Shown here: one piece after another, positions 19,251 to 28,558 of the stretch | Layout of the letters: each line of letters starts with the position of its first letter | Position numbering within the stretch: the first letter of the stretch is position 1 | Made by a program: the position numbers and the translations under genes | Notes under the pieces: model-generated | Database searches by the model: none | What the model was told of the DNA's origin: nothing | The model's input: the letters and a program-made list of their open reading frames with translations, nothing else | Assembly (NCBI RefSeq): GCF_000092305.1 | Contig: NC_014122.1 | Location: 930,001-994,000, forward strand | Length of the DNA stretch: 64,000 nucleotides | Direction: 5' to 3' | Source of the DNA: Methanocaldococcus infernus ME | GTDB lineage: Archaea; AGJL01; Methanococci; Methanococcales; Methanocaldococcaceae

Positions 19251-19886
19251 ATGAAAGATATCTTTATTGAAGCTTATAGATGTATTAAAAAAGAAGAACT
19301 CTTTATCATCTTTATTATCTCCATAGCTATGTTTATATCAATTTATTTTAATAAGTATATATTTTTACTTTTCTTCACAATAATTTTGAGTGGCTTTTAC
19401 TTGGAAATATTAAAAGAGGGAAAGAGATATAATTTAATTACCCTCTTAATTAATGGAGTTAAATATATTGCTTGGTTTTTATCTTTACTTTTCCCCATTT
19501 ATTTAATATTTGTCATCCTACCTACTATAGTTTTAAAATATTTAAATGTTCCTCTAATTTACACAATTATCATAGTTCTCTTAATTTCCTTCTTTCCCTT
19601 CTTGCTCATCTTTTTCTACTTTCCAATTGGAGAGGTTGATTTTGCCAAATTTGGGTTTAGAGCTTACTTAAGGATGAAAGAGTTATTCAAAAAAATGATT
19701 AATGTTAAGTATATTCTCTTTATAACTATTCTCTACCTTATCTATTCACTTCCAGCTTTAGCACTCATATTTATTTTTATTAATAAATGGTTTACCATAT
19801 TTTTGTTCATCTTAGCCAATAACTTAATATATCTTTACTGTAAAAAGGCTGAACTTCTCTACTACAAGAGGGAGGTAGAAGTATGA
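19251..19886 (+). CDS. Polytopic membrane protein, DUF4013-like
   Basis: A 211-residue protein with about six hydrophobic segments (for example FIIFIISIAMFISIYF, YLIFVILPTIVLKYL, YTIIIVLLISFFPFLLIFF and FTIFLFILANNLIYLY). The pattern of paired helices and GFRAYLRMKELF resembles archaeal DUF4013 proteins, but I would not insist on it. I start at ATG 19251 because GGAAGGTGAG lies just upstream; the ATG at 19236 sits before that site. It is divergent from mcm by about 30 bases. The stop overlaps the next gene by 4 bases, so the two are coupled. Confidence 0.55.
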   Translation: MKDIFIEAYRCIKKEELFIIFIISIAMFISIYFNKYIFLLFFTIILSGFYLEILKEGKRYNLITLLINGVKYIAWFLSLLFPIYLIFVILPTIVLKYLNVPLIYTIIIVLLISFFPFLLIFFYFPIGEVDFAKFGFRAYLRMKELFKKMINVKYILFITILYLIYSLPALALIFIFINKWFTIFLFILANNLIYLYCKKAELLYYKREVEV

Positions 19887-20668
19887 GGTTTGGGATCTCT
19901 TCCTTAGTCTTTCTACCAGAGAGCTTAGACTCAGCTTTAAATAAGATAACCAATAAGTTCAGTGTCTGGGAAGTTGTTTGTGAGGGAAACCACTACTTAG
20001 ATGTTAAGAATATAAAGCTCTTGAGAGATGCTAAAGAAAAGTATAAGGTTGATATAGTTGTTCATGCTCCATTTGCTGATCTAAATCCTGCCTCTATGAA
20101 CTATAGGGTTAGAGAACTAACTATTAACTGTATTAGGGATGCTATTGAAGGAGCTTATGAGTTAGATGCTGAGTTAGTTGTTATACACCCTGGTTATATC
20201 CCAGAGCTTTGGAAAGACTTAAAAGAGGAGGTTTTAGATAACAACTTTTCAACAATTTTGAAGTTGGTGGAGATTGCTGAGGACTATGGTGTAAAATTAG
20301 GCTTGGAAAATATGCCAAACTTTCCAGGAGTTTTATGCCAAAAGGCTGAAGAACTTAAAAATATCTTAAATGAGATAGACTCAAAATATTTAGGGGTTAC
20401 TTTAGATATTGGACATGCTAACACTGTTGGAAATATTGAAGAGTTCATAGATGAGCTAAGGAATAAAATTATTCATATTCACATTCATGACAACAATGGA
20501 GAGAGGGATGAGCATCTTGCTATTGGAGAGGGGAAGATTAATTTTTATAGAGTGCTTAAAAAGTTGGTGAAGATAGGTTATGATAAAATCCTAACCATAG
20601 AAAATAAAAATTTAAGAGATGCTCTTAAAAGTAAAGAGATTTTATTAGAAATTTTGGAGGATTTATAA
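19883..20668 (+). CDS. Xylose-isomerase-like TIM-barrel protein (AP endonuclease family 2 fold)
   Basis: A 261-residue TIM barrel with metal-ligand strands in order: DIVVHAPFADLN, LVVIHPGY, LGLENMPNFPG, GVTLDIGHANTVG, IIHIHIHDNNGERDEHLAIGEGKI and ILTIENK. These give the His/Glu/Asp set of the endonuclease IV/xylose isomerase superfamily. It could be a sugar-phosphate isomerase/epimerase or a DNA-repair endonuclease; the length is a little short for endonuclease IV, which favours the former. It overlaps the membrane-protein gene by 4 bases and is followed 3 bases later by the UPF0280 gene. Confidence 0.75.
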   Translation: MRFGISSLVFLPESLDSALNKITNKFSVWEVVCEGNHYLDVKNIKLLRDAKEKYKVDIVVHAPFADLNPASMNYRVRELTINCIRDAIEGAYELDAELVVIHPGYIPELWKDLKEEVLDNNFSTILKLVEIAEDYGVKLGLENMPNFPGVLCQKAEELKNILNEIDSKYLGVTLDIGHANTVGNIEEFIDELRNKIIHIHIHDNNGERDEHLAIGEGKINFYRVLKKLVKIGYDKILTIENKNLRDALKSKEILLEILEDL

Positions 20669-20671
20669 AAA

Positions 20672-21385
20672 ATGTTCAGGAGAAGAGTTATTATTAAAGA
20701 AACTAATTTATTGGTTAAGTTAAAGGATCAGAGATACTTTAAATTTGTAGAGGAGAATGTAATTAGATTAAGAGCTGAGCTTGAACACTATATTTTAAAA
20801 AATCCTTATTTTTTAACTTCTTTAACTCCTATCTATGTTGAAGAGGCTCCAGAGATTATTAAGCTTATGTCCCTCTCCTCCATAAAAGCCAATGTTGGAC
20901 CTATGGCAAGTGTTGCTGGAGCCATTGCTGAGCTCTCTATTAGAGATGTGCCTACTGAAGCTATAGCAGATAATGGTGGAGACATTGCCTTAAAAACTAA
21001 AAAAGCTATTGTTGGCCTATATTCTGGCTCATCTCCAATATCTGGAGAGATTGGATTTTTAATAAAAAATAAAAAGTTTTATGGGGTTTGTACATCATCA
21101 GCAACTGTTGGACATTCTATAAGCTTTGGTAATGCTGACTCTGTAACAGTCTTTGCCAAAAGCCCAGCTTTAGCTGATGCCTCAGCTACAGCTATCTGTA
21201 ATGTAACTATTGGAAAAGATAAAGAGGAGATGATACAGAGAGGCTTAGAGAGAGCTGATAACATAGAAGGAATAGATGGAGTTTTTATAGTTGTTGGAGA
21301 GCTTGTAGGAGTTAAGGGAAAGATTCCAAAGGTAATTAAAACAGATAAAAAAGCTACTTTGGGAGAATTATTTGATATTTATTAA
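20672..21385 (+). CDS. UPF0280 family protein (ApbE-related)
   Basis: A 237-residue protein of the UPF0280 family. Diagnostic stretches are GPMASVAGAIAELSIRD, IADNGGDIALKT, GICTSS-type motif VCTSSATVGHSISFGNADSVTVFA and LADASATAICN. The family is related in fold to ApbE flavin transferase/FMN proteins but lacks a proven reaction, and is common in methanogens. It is the last gene of the 19251-21385 plus-strand run and overlaps the convergent PAC2 gene by 4 bases. Confidence 0.85.
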   Translation: MFRRRVIIKETNLLVKLKDQRYFKFVEENVIRLRAELEHYILKNPYFLTSLTPIYVEEAPEIIKLMSLSSIKANVGPMASVAGAIAELSIRDVPTEAIADNGGDIALKTKKAIVGLYSGSSPISGEIGFLIKNKKFYGVCTSSATVGHSISFGNADSVTVFAKSPALADASATAICNVTIGKDKEEMIQRGLERADNIEGIDGVFIVVGELVGVKGKIPKVIKTDKKATLGELFDIY

Positions 21386-22146
21386 CCAATATATCTTAGA
21401 TCCTCATCACTTGGTGGTTTTTGCATAGCCTTGACCATCTCTTCTTCAAACTTTCTAATTCTCTCTATAAATTGTTCCATACTCTTAGCTCTCTTTTTAA
21501 GTTCTTCCATATCTATCTTTATATTCTCAATAGATGAGAATTTTTCAAGAACTGCTTTAGCTGCATTTGGGTCTATTAGATAACCAGGAGTTTCCCCCAT
21601 TAAACAAACTCCTGGTAGGTTGTTAAGATCAGCAAAGAGTAGCATTAAACCAGCAGCTCCTACTATTCCTCCACCATCTGATCTAAACTCAACTCCATGC
21701 TCCTTTATCTTTTCAGCTAACTCTTTTCTGTTTGTTGCTCCATAAACCTTAGGCTCTTCACTAATCTTTCCTGTCCCAAAGCCTCCAAAGGTGTAGACAA
21801 AAGAGGCTCCATATTCTATGCCTATCTTAACAATCTCCTCAGATAGGTGATACTGTCCTATTGGAGAGAGAGCCTGAGTATTCCCTAAAACTATGATCAT
21901 TGGCTTAGGCTCCTCTATCTTATAAAATTCAGCTCTCATATATTCAATAGTTCCATCATCTTTAACTAAAACCTGTGGGGGAAAGTCATAACAGTAGAGC
22001 TCTAAAAAGAGTTCTCCATTGAACTCATGAACTAAGTGCTCAGCTGCTAACCTACCAACATGTCCAATTCCTGGAAGCCCTTCAATAAGAAGAGCATCTT
22101 TTAGAGGATCAATTTCTTTAACAACTTTTCTTATCATCTTCACCAT
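21382..22146 (-). CDS. Proteasome assembly chaperone family protein (PAC2/COG2047)
   Basis: A 254-residue protein: LIEGLPGIGHVGRLAAEHLVHEF, PMIIVLGNTQALSPIGQYHLSEEIV, VYTFGGFGTGK and SDGGGIVGAAGLMLLFA are the PAC2-family core. The C-terminal 50 residues form a coiled-coil-like helix, ending PPSDEDLRYIG. Archaeal relatives (PbaB) aid 20S proteasome assembly through a C-terminal Hb-Tyr-X tail. Here the tyrosine is third from the end, so that docking motif is not exact. An AAGGTG site precedes the ATG. Confidence 0.85.
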   Translation of the reverse strand: MVKMIRKVVKEIDPLKDALLIEGLPGIGHVGRLAAEHLVHEFNGELFLELYCYDFPPQVLVKDDGTIEYMRAEFYKIEEPKPMIIVLGNTQALSPIGQYHLSEEIVKIGIEYGASFVYTFGGFGTGKISEEPKVYGATNRKELAEKIKEHGVEFRSDGGGIVGAAGLMLLFADLNNLPGVCLMGETPGYLIDPNAAKAVLEKFSSIENIKIDMEELKKRAKSMEQFIERIRKFEEEMVKAMQKPPSDEDLRYIG

Positions 22147-22207
22147 GATTAGACACCTTTAATAGTTTAAAGTTAATTTAAATTTTTTAGCTTTTAATAT
22201 ATAATTA

Positions 22208-22816
22208 TTATTCTTTATCTTTTTCTGAGCACCACTTACATTTCCTATACCCTAAGTTTAAGGCATCTTCCTCAGAGTAGAAATAAATTTTATTATCTTC
22301 TTTAATTTTCTTACCATATGGGCAATCTTTATTTGTATGGTAAATTTTTGAGTATTTTGATGCATATATATTAGTTTTGTTTTTAGCTAAGGTTATTTTA
22401 TCTTCAAAATTCTTCTTCAAAAGAAGTTTAAAATCTTTAATATCCCTTAGTATAATCTGATATCTTCCTTTATACACTGAAACCTTCCCTTTAACTTCAA
22501 CATAATCTCCTTCTAAGATATTCTTCTCCTTTATATACTTGGTTAGTTCTTCTCTCACTTTACCAAAGGCTACAATATCTATATCTCCAGAATCATCAAT
22601 AATTCTAATTTTATAAATTTTTTCAATCTCATTATATTTATTTTTCTTAGCATAAATTTTAGAAATATCTCCTCTTAAAATAACATAATCATCTTCTTTA
22701 ACTTCAGCTATTTTCTTATAAGTTGGCTCTGGTGGAAAAAAGTAGAGATATGTAAAAGAGGAGAGAATAAAAATAAGTAAAAGAGGTAGAGTTAAGTTTT
22801 TAGGATGTATTTTCAT
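22208..22816 (-). CDS. Membrane-anchored OB-fold protein with Ada-like zinc-binding tail
   Basis: A 202-residue protein. Residues 8-28 (LTLPLLLIFILSSFTYLYFF) are a signal anchor. Residues about 45-130 form an OB fold (DYVILRGDISKIYA, GDIDIVAFGKV, GDYVEVKGKVSVYKGRYQIIL). The tail, IYASKYSKIYHTNKDCPYGKKI with EEDALNLGYRKCKWC, is the His-Cys-Cys-Cys motif seen at the C-terminus of thermonucleases and related to the Ada metal-binding domain. The architecture suggests nucleic-acid handling outside the membrane, but no nuclease residues are visible. Its function is unknown. It lies next to the S-layer genes. Confidence 0.65.
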   Translation of the reverse strand: MKIHPKNLTLPLLLIFILSSFTYLYFFPPEPTYKKIAEVKEDDYVILRGDISKIYAKKNKYNEIEKIYKIRIIDDSGDIDIVAFGKVREELTKYIKEKNILEGDYVEVKGKVSVYKGRYQIILRDIKDFKLLLKKNFEDKITLAKNKTNIYASKYSKIYHTNKDCPYGKKIKEDNKIYFYSEEDALNLGYRKCKWCSEKDKE

Positions 22817-22858
22817 ATTTTACCTCAAGAAAAACTTTGAAAAACCTTTATAAAAACC

Positions 22859-23428
22859 TTAAGGCTTCTCTATTTTAACAGCCTTTCCGTCTTTCCATTC
22901 TACGAAGATTGGTTCCTCTGGAATATAATCCAAGGTTTTAAAGTACTCTACGGCAGCTTTAGTTCCCCATCTGTCTGAACCAGCTAAGAGTAGAACTTTA
23001 ACTTCTTTGTAGAGATGATCGGAGATCTTAACATTCAACTTAATCATTTCAATAACTCCCTTATTCTTTCCTGGATATTCATTAGTTACTTTAACCGGGA
23101 ACTTATCCATTAACTTCTTAGTTAATGGGTTTGCCACTGGCCCTCCGATTAGGATAGTGTCTTTTGTTATTTCTATATTATTATTTGTATTTGTTATTAA
23201 TACTGGATTAATTTTCAGCTCTTTAGCAAGATCTAAATCTGAAGCAGTTCCTGCATAAATATCAGCTGTTTGTATAAATACTTTTAAAGTATAAGATTTA
23301 ATATCTTGAGATACATCAGGACACCTTATATATGGAGAGCTTTTCCATCCATTACCTTTAGCATAAGCTCCACTCATTACTATTAATGCTAAAGTTAACA
23401 TTACTAATATTAATACCATTTTTCTCAT
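22859..23428 (-). CDS. Short S-layer-like secreted protein
   Basis: A 189-residue protein with a signal peptide (MRKMVLILVMLTLALIVMSGAYA) behind a GGTGA ribosome site; I reject a longer GTG start that lies inside that site. The mature part resembles a cut-down S-layer protein: DTILIGGPVANPLTKKLMDKF and VKVLLLAGSDRWGTKAAVEYFKTL correspond to LVLIGGPVANKLTKELVDMG and VVVVAGGDRYKTREAAKYLIEKL at the end of the large S-layer protein. The large central domain is missing. It is transcribed in the same direction, 76 bases downstream of slaA. CpG content is higher than in housekeeping neighbours. It may be a minor cell-surface component. Confidence 0.65.
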   Translation of the reverse strand: MRKMVLILVMLTLALIVMSGAYAKGNGWKSSPYIRCPDVSQDIKSYTLKVFIQTADIYAGTASDLDLAKELKINPVLITNTNNNIEITKDTILIGGPVANPLTKKLMDKFPVKVTNEYPGKNKGVIEMIKLNVKISDHLYKEVKVLLLAGSDRWGTKAAVEYFKTLDYIPEEPIFVEWKDGKAVKIEKP

Positions 23429-23479
23429 AATACTCACCAAAATGAACTTTTTTATGTAAATGTGTTAATATAATTTAAT

Positions 23480-23490
23480 AAAAAAATAAG
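23480..23490 (-). terminator. Poly-T terminator of the S-layer gene
   Basis: On the minus strand CTTATTTTTTTA begins about 14 bases after the S-layer stop codon. A run of seven T residues is a typical methanogen terminator. It separates the S-layer transcript from the short S-layer-like gene. Confidence 0.45.
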
Positions 23491-23503
23491 AAGATTTGAA
23501 GAT

Positions 23504-25498
23504 TTATTCAAGTTCAGCCAATTTTTCTATTAAGTATTTAGCAGCTTCTCTTGTCTTGTATCTATCTCCACCAGCTACAACTACAACGTCATGTCCGTTA
23601 GCTGCGCCAGGAATTACTGCTATAGTTGCTGGACTATCGTTGTCTAAACTTATTTTGCCCATATCGACTAACTCTTTTGTTAATTTGTTTGCTACAGGCC
23701 CTCCAATTAAGACTAAGTTTTTATCAGCCGCATCTAAGCTAATTTCAGTGTCTAATTTGGCTATTGGAGTAGAGACTGGACATGGTTTTATTGCATTAGC
23801 CTCTATCTCATTTAATTTTATATCTGCATTTAATATAGGCTGTTCTTGACCTGGCTTTAAGCATATGGATTTTGTAGTATCCATTGAATAGTAAACATAT
23901 AACCTATCTTTCTTGTCTTCATCATCAAACTTAAATACTGCATAATCCTCTGGGAAACTTAATTCGTCTCCATTTTCTAATCCATCCAACTTATCTCCTT
24001 CATATCTTAAAGCTATACCAACTACACAATCTCCAGTTTTAATATCTTTACTTAATACTAATTTATTGTTATCCATTACAACAGCATATATTTTCCAATC
24101 TGGAACATATTCTTTACCTAAATCTAATTCTTTGCAGTTAGTTAGTATCTTAAGTTCTGCAAATCCTGTTTGTTGTGGAATATTCTGCCATGCTTTATGT
24201 ACAACAACAGCTATGTCTCCTTCTTTATAGTATAGAGTGAATGGAGCTTCTTTAAACTCTGATTTTACTACTTGACCATTCTTTAGAATTTCTACTTTAA
24301 CCTTTGCTACATTTTGTGGAATATCTTGTAATATATTTGAAACTTTTACCTGATAACCGTTTCCAAGATCATAAACTGTACCTTCTTGCATTACGTCTGA
24401 ATATACACATTTTCCAAGTAATATATAATCATCATCAGCATCAACTTTACCAACTGTCCAAGATGATCCTAAGAATGGAATTACCATTCCTTTATCTATA
24501 CATCTAGTCAATAATGGATTTGATTCTCCATCTAAATATGCTAAACTCATATATAAAGCATCTTTTTTGTCGATTACATAAGATTCTGGATCGTTTGGAT
24601 CTGGTTTAACTATTACTGCTAAGACTTCTCCAGCATCGTCATCAATGTCGTACCAATCACTTGGATCTATATCATCAATTTTTAACATAGTTCCCATTGA
24701 ACCTAAACTAATTCTTGTATCCATTACAGTTTTTAATTTTTCAATAACTTTTTGTAAGTCTATTGTTACTGTATAAGTACCATCTCCATTATCCACTATA
24801 TTAACAACAATGTCTGATTTGGTAGGATCTTTACTTAATATTGCATCAATAAACTTATTATATTCATCTTCACCTAAAGCTAATTTAATATCATTTAATA
24901 ACTCATTACCATTTATATTATCTTGGTTAATATTTAATTTGGCATTTGTAATTGTTCTTTCATTTATATTAAAAGTTATTGAAAGAGTTGGATTACCTAA
25001 ATCTTCTAATATTTTTGATACTAAAGCATATTCACTACTAACTTGTGCATTATACATTGGGATATTTTGTAAGTCTTTCATATCATTAACGTCTAAAACC
25101 CCTAAGTTACTTACTAAGTCGTCTGCATAATCACTATCAGAAGCGGTTATAAAGATTGTTGGCTCTGTTAATAAAGTACCGTGGTCATATATTAATTCAT
25201 CGTCACTTTTAGAACACACATGAACATCTAAGCAAGCCTTTCCAGTATCAACTGTACTCTCTTTATAGCATAAGCTACCTATAGCTGCAGCAACGTCAGC
25301 AGCTGAAACAACGTCCATAGTTGATGGAGCGTTTGCACCGACTACAACGTAGCAGTTTGGCTGTCCATCTTTAACAAATATATCTTTAGAAACTTCCCCT
25401 ATAACTGTAACTTCAGCGGAAACTCCACTTGCTAAGGCTGTAGCTACCATTGCTCCTCCAACAGCTATAGCACCTATTTTCTTTAAACTCATTGCCAT
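23504..25498 (-). CDS. slaA: S-layer protein
   Basis: A 664-residue major cell-envelope protein. The N-terminus MAMSLKKIGAIAVGGAMVATALASGVSA is the Methanocaldococcus S-layer signal peptide. CYVVVGANAPSTMDVVSAADVAAAIGSLCYKE follows, and the C-terminus LVLIGGPVANKLTKELVDMG...VVVAGGDRYKTREAAKYL closes the split outer domain. The mature protein is acidic, with many DD and sequon motifs. It is about 100 residues longer than the M. jannaschii S-layer protein as I remember it (about 558); the extra part lies near residues 135-255. I chose ATG 25498 because AGGTGA precedes it and the GTG at 25507 lies inside that site. CpG and C-ending codons are more frequent than in neighbours, fitting very high expression. 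Confidence 0.9.
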   Translation of the reverse strand: MAMSLKKIGAIAVGGAMVATALASGVSAEVTVIGEVSKDIFVKDGQPNCYVVVGANAPSTMDVVSAADVAAAIGSLCYKESTVDTGKACLDVHVCSKSDDELIYDHGTLLTEPTIFITASDSDYADDLVSNLGVLDVNDMKDLQNIPMYNAQVSSEYALVSKILEDLGNPTLSITFNINERTITNAKLNINQDNINGNELLNDIKLALGEDEYNKFIDAILSKDPTKSDIVVNIVDNGDGTYTVTIDLQKVIEKLKTVMDTRISLGSMGTMLKIDDIDPSDWYDIDDDAGEVLAVIVKPDPNDPESYVIDKKDALYMSLAYLDGESNPLLTRCIDKGMVIPFLGSSWTVGKVDADDDYILLGKCVYSDVMQEGTVYDLGNGYQVKVSNILQDIPQNVAKVKVEILKNGQVVKSEFKEAPFTLYYKEGDIAVVVHKAWQNIPQQTGFAELKILTNCKELDLGKEYVPDWKIYAVVMDNNKLVLSKDIKTGDCVVGIALRYEGDKLDGLENGDELSFPEDYAVFKFDDEDKKDRLYVYYSMDTTKSICLKPGQEQPILNADIKLNEIEANAIKPCPVSTPIAKLDTEISLDAADKNLVLIGGPVANKLTKELVDMGKISLDNDSPATIAVIPGAANGHDVVVVAGGDRYKTREAAKYLIEKLAELE

Positions 25499-25548
25499 CT
25501 CTTTCACCTAATTTTATGTTTTGACGGTATAACATTATGGCCATAGTA

Positions 25549-25557
25549 GTATATAAA
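25549..25557 (-). promoter_or_regulatory. slaA: S-layer gene TATA box
   Basis: On the minus strand TTTATATAC lies about 50 bases upstream of the slaA start codon, giving a predicted transcription start near 25524-25527 and a leader of roughly 25-30 bases with the AGGTGA ribosome site. The 25499-25683 gap holds only this promoter and AT-rich DNA. Confidence 0.6.
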
Positions 25558-25683
25558 GCTTACGAATTGAAAAAGTTTATAACTTTGTTTCTTGAAATGA
25601 AACTTAATTAAAATTGAGATTTCAAAAATTAAGGTAAAAATTAGCTAAATTTTTAAAAAATAAAAGGTTACAAAAATTTGCAA

Positions 25684-26109
25684 CTAAATTAACCTTAAAA
25701 TAACCTTCCTTAAAGATAAGTTATTTTTACACTCTACTCTCTCTAAAACCTTCTCAACTCTAACCTTATCTCCCTCAACTAATCCCTGAGGAACACAAAA
25801 TTTATAGTTTTCACAGTCACTATTATCACATAAAATTGGGGAGTAAGTAAATGATAATCCTTCTAAAGCTTTTTTACTTTCTATGATAGCTTCAATTTCA
25901 GAAATCTCTACTTCAACAGCTTTAACTCCACCTAAGTGGATCTTACACCTATGGTTTGTTGATCTAACAGACTTTATTTTATAAATTCTACCAACCTCTA
26001 AGTTATGACAAAGATTTTTAAATTTACAGTCTTTACACTCTTCTAACTCTCCCAAGTAAATAAATTTTTCTCCTTCCTTAGCTAACTTACTTCCTATTAA
26101 AGTTATCAT
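25684..26109 (-). CDS. UPF0179 family protein
   Basis: A 141-residue protein with many cysteines in two sets: [14 protein letters not shown] near residue 24 and [13 protein letters not shown] near residue 94, plus a late ECKNN. This CxxC-rich layout is the archaeal UPF0179 signature and suggests a metal or Fe-S site. The function is unknown. It overlaps the upstream ATPase gene by 23 bases and is the last gene of the cofH transcript. Confidence 0.85.
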   Translation of the reverse strand: MITLIGSKLAKEGEKFIYLGELEECKDCKFKNLCHNLEVGRIYKIKSVRSTNHRCKIHLGGVKAVEVEISEIEAIIESKKALEGLSFTYSPILCDNSDCENYKFCVPQGLVEGDKVRVEKVLERVECKNNLSLRKVILRLI

Positions 26110-27412
26110 CTACTATCTCCTCAGCCAACTTTTTATAATAGTTAGAGAGCTCTTTCCTAAACTCTTCCAAATTTAAATAGTAAGCTCTATGGTTCTCAAT
26201 AATCATAGCCCTATCTCCAAGAGCTGTTAGTAAGTCTAAGGAGCTTGTTACTATAATAAACCCTGTTTCTCTCAACTTTTCCCTCTCCTTTCTTATTATA
26301 TAAGAGAGTGGCTTAACCCCCTCAAACTTTTTATTTAATAATCCTTCAACTAAGAGATTAACAGCTGAGTTATCTTCATCAATTAAAACTAACTTTTTCT
26401 TTAGCTTAATAGCTTTCTGTATTTGATAAGCCATAGTCATAGAGCCTGAAGCTGTACCATAAACACTTTTAGGCTCTCCCTTAATTCCCTCAGGAAGTTT
26501 TTCAAAAAATAGGCTTATATCTTCTCCCCTCATCTCCATAGTTCCAGCTGAAGCTTTAGATAAACTTTTTGTTGTAATTATAAATTCTCTCCCATCTCCA
26601 ATAAGATGATCATCTTGGCCACTATCTATAGCCTGTAGAAGAGTTGATTTCCCTTGAGCATTTCTTCCAGTGATAATAAAGATTTCTTTCTCTTTAATCC
26701 CCAAGCCTTTAACTTTTCTATATCTTAATTTTATCTCTATAGGCTCTAACCCCTCTGGACAGTAGAAAGAAATATTATCCTTCTTAGGTCCAGCTATTCT
26801 ATAGTGTTTCCTAACCTCAGTGTATTCTCTTGCTACTCTTGAACCATTGGCTATAAAAGAGACTAACCCCAAGTTTTTTAAAATACTTCTTAAATATTTT
26901 TGATCAATTATATTCTTTGCCTCATCAATTAGAATATTTATATCAACATTTTCAATAATTTTATTGATCTCCTCAGCTATCTCATCCACTCTCTCCTTAA
27001 CCCTCTCTTCTCTATCAAAGACCATCCTTAAGATTAAAAAAATCTTATCTTTTTCTATATAGTTATATTTATCAGCTCTCCAAAGGTTTGCTCCAAAGTT
27101 TAGGTCACAATTGACAACAGTTAGGGGTTCATAAAGCTCTCTATATCTTCTCCTAAAATAGCCAGCAAGTTCAGGAAAATTATTGACATTCTCTTTTATG
27201 GTTTCTATAACTCTCTGTGTAGCTCCTTCTATTCCATCTTTATAATCTTCTAACTTTAAAAACTTCTTATTCTCAAAGCAAAAAGGTAGAACAACTTTAA
27301 TAAAACCATCAGGTTGTTTAACAGCATAGTAAAGCTTATTTTTATTTTCCTTTGTTAATAACTTCCTATTTAGAAATTTAGAATTAATGCTTTTAACTAT
27401 TTCATCAATCAT
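26087..27412 (-). CDS. ABC-class P-loop ATPase (predicted, PF09818-like)
   Basis: A 441-residue soluble protein. The C-terminal half has Walker [18 protein letters not shown] near residue 253, [29 protein letters not shown] as the signature region, and Walker [16 protein letters not shown], whose DEDNSAxN is distinctive of this predicted ATPase family. The N-terminal 200 residues contain [22 protein letters not shown]. There is no transmembrane partner, so it is not a transporter; the role is unknown. It overlaps cofH by 8 bases and UPF0179 by 23. Confidence 0.8.
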   Translation of the reverse strand: MIDEIVKSINSKFLNRKLLTKENKNKLYYAVKQPDGFIKVVLPFCFENKKFLKLEDYKDGIEGATQRVIETIKENVNNFPELAGYFRRRYRELYEPLTVVNCDLNFGANLWRADKYNYIEKDKIFLILRMVFDREERVKERVDEIAEEINKIIENVDINILIDEAKNIIDQKYLRSILKNLGLVSFIANGSRVAREYTEVRKHYRIAGPKKDNISFYCPEGLEPIEIKLRYRKVKGLGIKEKEIFIITGRNAQGKSTLLQAIDSGQDDHLIGDGREFIITTKSLSKASAGTMEMRGEDISLFFEKLPEGIKGEPKSVYGTASGSMTMAYQIQKAIKLKKKLVLIDEDNSAVNLLVEGLLNKKFEGVKPLSYIIRKEREKLRETGFIIVTSSLDLLTALGDRAMIIENHRAYYLNLEEFRKELSNYYKKLAEEIVDDNFNRK

Positions 27413-28472
27413 ATCTTATCAACTTATATAAAGTATCTCTCTGAGCTGGCTTTAGATTAACTTGCCTTATCATCTCTTTTATCTCTTCAATGCTCATTGA
27501 TGATACTGTAGCCCCAGCACTCTTGGAAATGTTTTCCTCTATTAGGGTTCCACCTACATCATTAGCCCCAGCTCTTAAGGATACTTGAACCAACTTCTTC
27601 CCAAGCTTTACCCAAGAGGCTTGTATATTCTTTAAAACTCTATAAAAGATTATTCTACTAATTGCAAAGACTTTTAAATCCTCTATCCCACTTGCCCCAG
27701 CCCTACTTTTCCCATCTCTGTAGAGTGGAGAAAGTTTATACATAAATGATAGTGGAACAAATTCAGTAAACCCCTTAGTTTCCTCTTGAATCTCCCTTAA
27801 TAAAAATAGATGATTGACCCAATCTTTATAGTCTTCAACATGCCCATACATCATAGTGGAAGTTGTTGGAATTCCTAAGGAATGAGCTTTCTTTATAATA
27901 TAAACCCATTCTTTAGTCTTTATCTTGTTTGGACAAATTTTTTCTCTAACTTCATCATCTAAGATCTCAGCAGCTGTTCCTGGCATGCTGTCTAAGCCAC
28001 TCTCCTTTAATACTTTAAGAGCCTCTTCAACATCTAAATTAGCATTTTCAGCAGCAAAATAAACCTCCATTGGAGAGAAGGCATGTATATGTATATCAAC
28101 TCTCTCCTTAATAGCCTTCAAAATCTCAGCTTGGTAGTAAGTGTCTATCTTAGGGTGTAAACCTCCTTGGATACAAACCTCTGTACATCCCAGTTGTTTA
28201 GCTTCAATAGCTTTCTTAACAATTTCCTTTATATCTAAGAAATAAGCTTTCTCATCCTCTTCAGGAACATGGAAGGCACAGAACTTACAGTTACAGTAGC
28301 AGATGTTTGTGAAGTTGATATTTCTATTAACCACATAAGTAACTACATCTCCAACCTCCTCCTTTCTCAGTTGGTCAGCAAATTTTAAAATGTCATAAAA
28401 GTCTTCCTCATAAAATAAATCTAAAGCTTCTCTCTTTTTAATCCCTCTCTCTTTAAATTTTATCAGATCCAT
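27405..28472 (-). CDS. cofH: F420 biosynthesis radical SAM protein CofH
   Basis: A 355-residue radical SAM enzyme. CYCNCKFCAFH (CxxxCxxC) binds the Fe-S cluster. CTEVCIQGGLHPKIDTYYQAEILKAIK and PGTAAEILDDEVREKICPNKI are CofH/MqnC-type blocks. CofH joins tyrosine's side chain to 5-amino-6-ribitylaminouracil, and CofG then closes the deazaflavin ring to make Fo, precursor of coenzyme F420. CofG is not in the window. A TATA-like TTATATAAA (about 28490) lies upstream on the minus strand. It is divergent from rpo7. Confidence 0.92.
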   Translation of the reverse strand: MDLIKFKERGIKKREALDLFYEEDFYDILKFADQLRKEEVGDVVTYVVNRNINFTNICYCNCKFCAFHVPEEDEKAYFLDIKEIVKKAIEAKQLGCTEVCIQGGLHPKIDTYYQAEILKAIKERVDIHIHAFSPMEVYFAAENANLDVEEALKVLKESGLDSMPGTAAEILDDEVREKICPNKIKTKEWVYIIKKAHSLGIPTTSTMMYGHVEDYKDWVNHLFLLREIQEETKGFTEFVPLSFMYKLSPLYRDGKSRAGASGIEDLKVFAISRIIFYRVLKNIQASWVKLGKKLVQVSLRAGANDVGGTLIEENISKSAGATVSSMSIEEIKEMIRQVNLKPAQRDTLYKLIRYD

Positions 28473-28558
28473 ACAGCATACACCAAAATTTATATAAAAT
28501 TTTAATTATTATTAAGGTTAATGCTTTTTTAAATTTAACCTCTTTTTAGGTGATGGAC

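Noticed and set aside
21382-22146. C-terminal HbYX proteasome-docking motif in the PAC2 protein
   Set aside because: The tyrosine is third from the end (RYIG), not penultimate, so the motif is not met.
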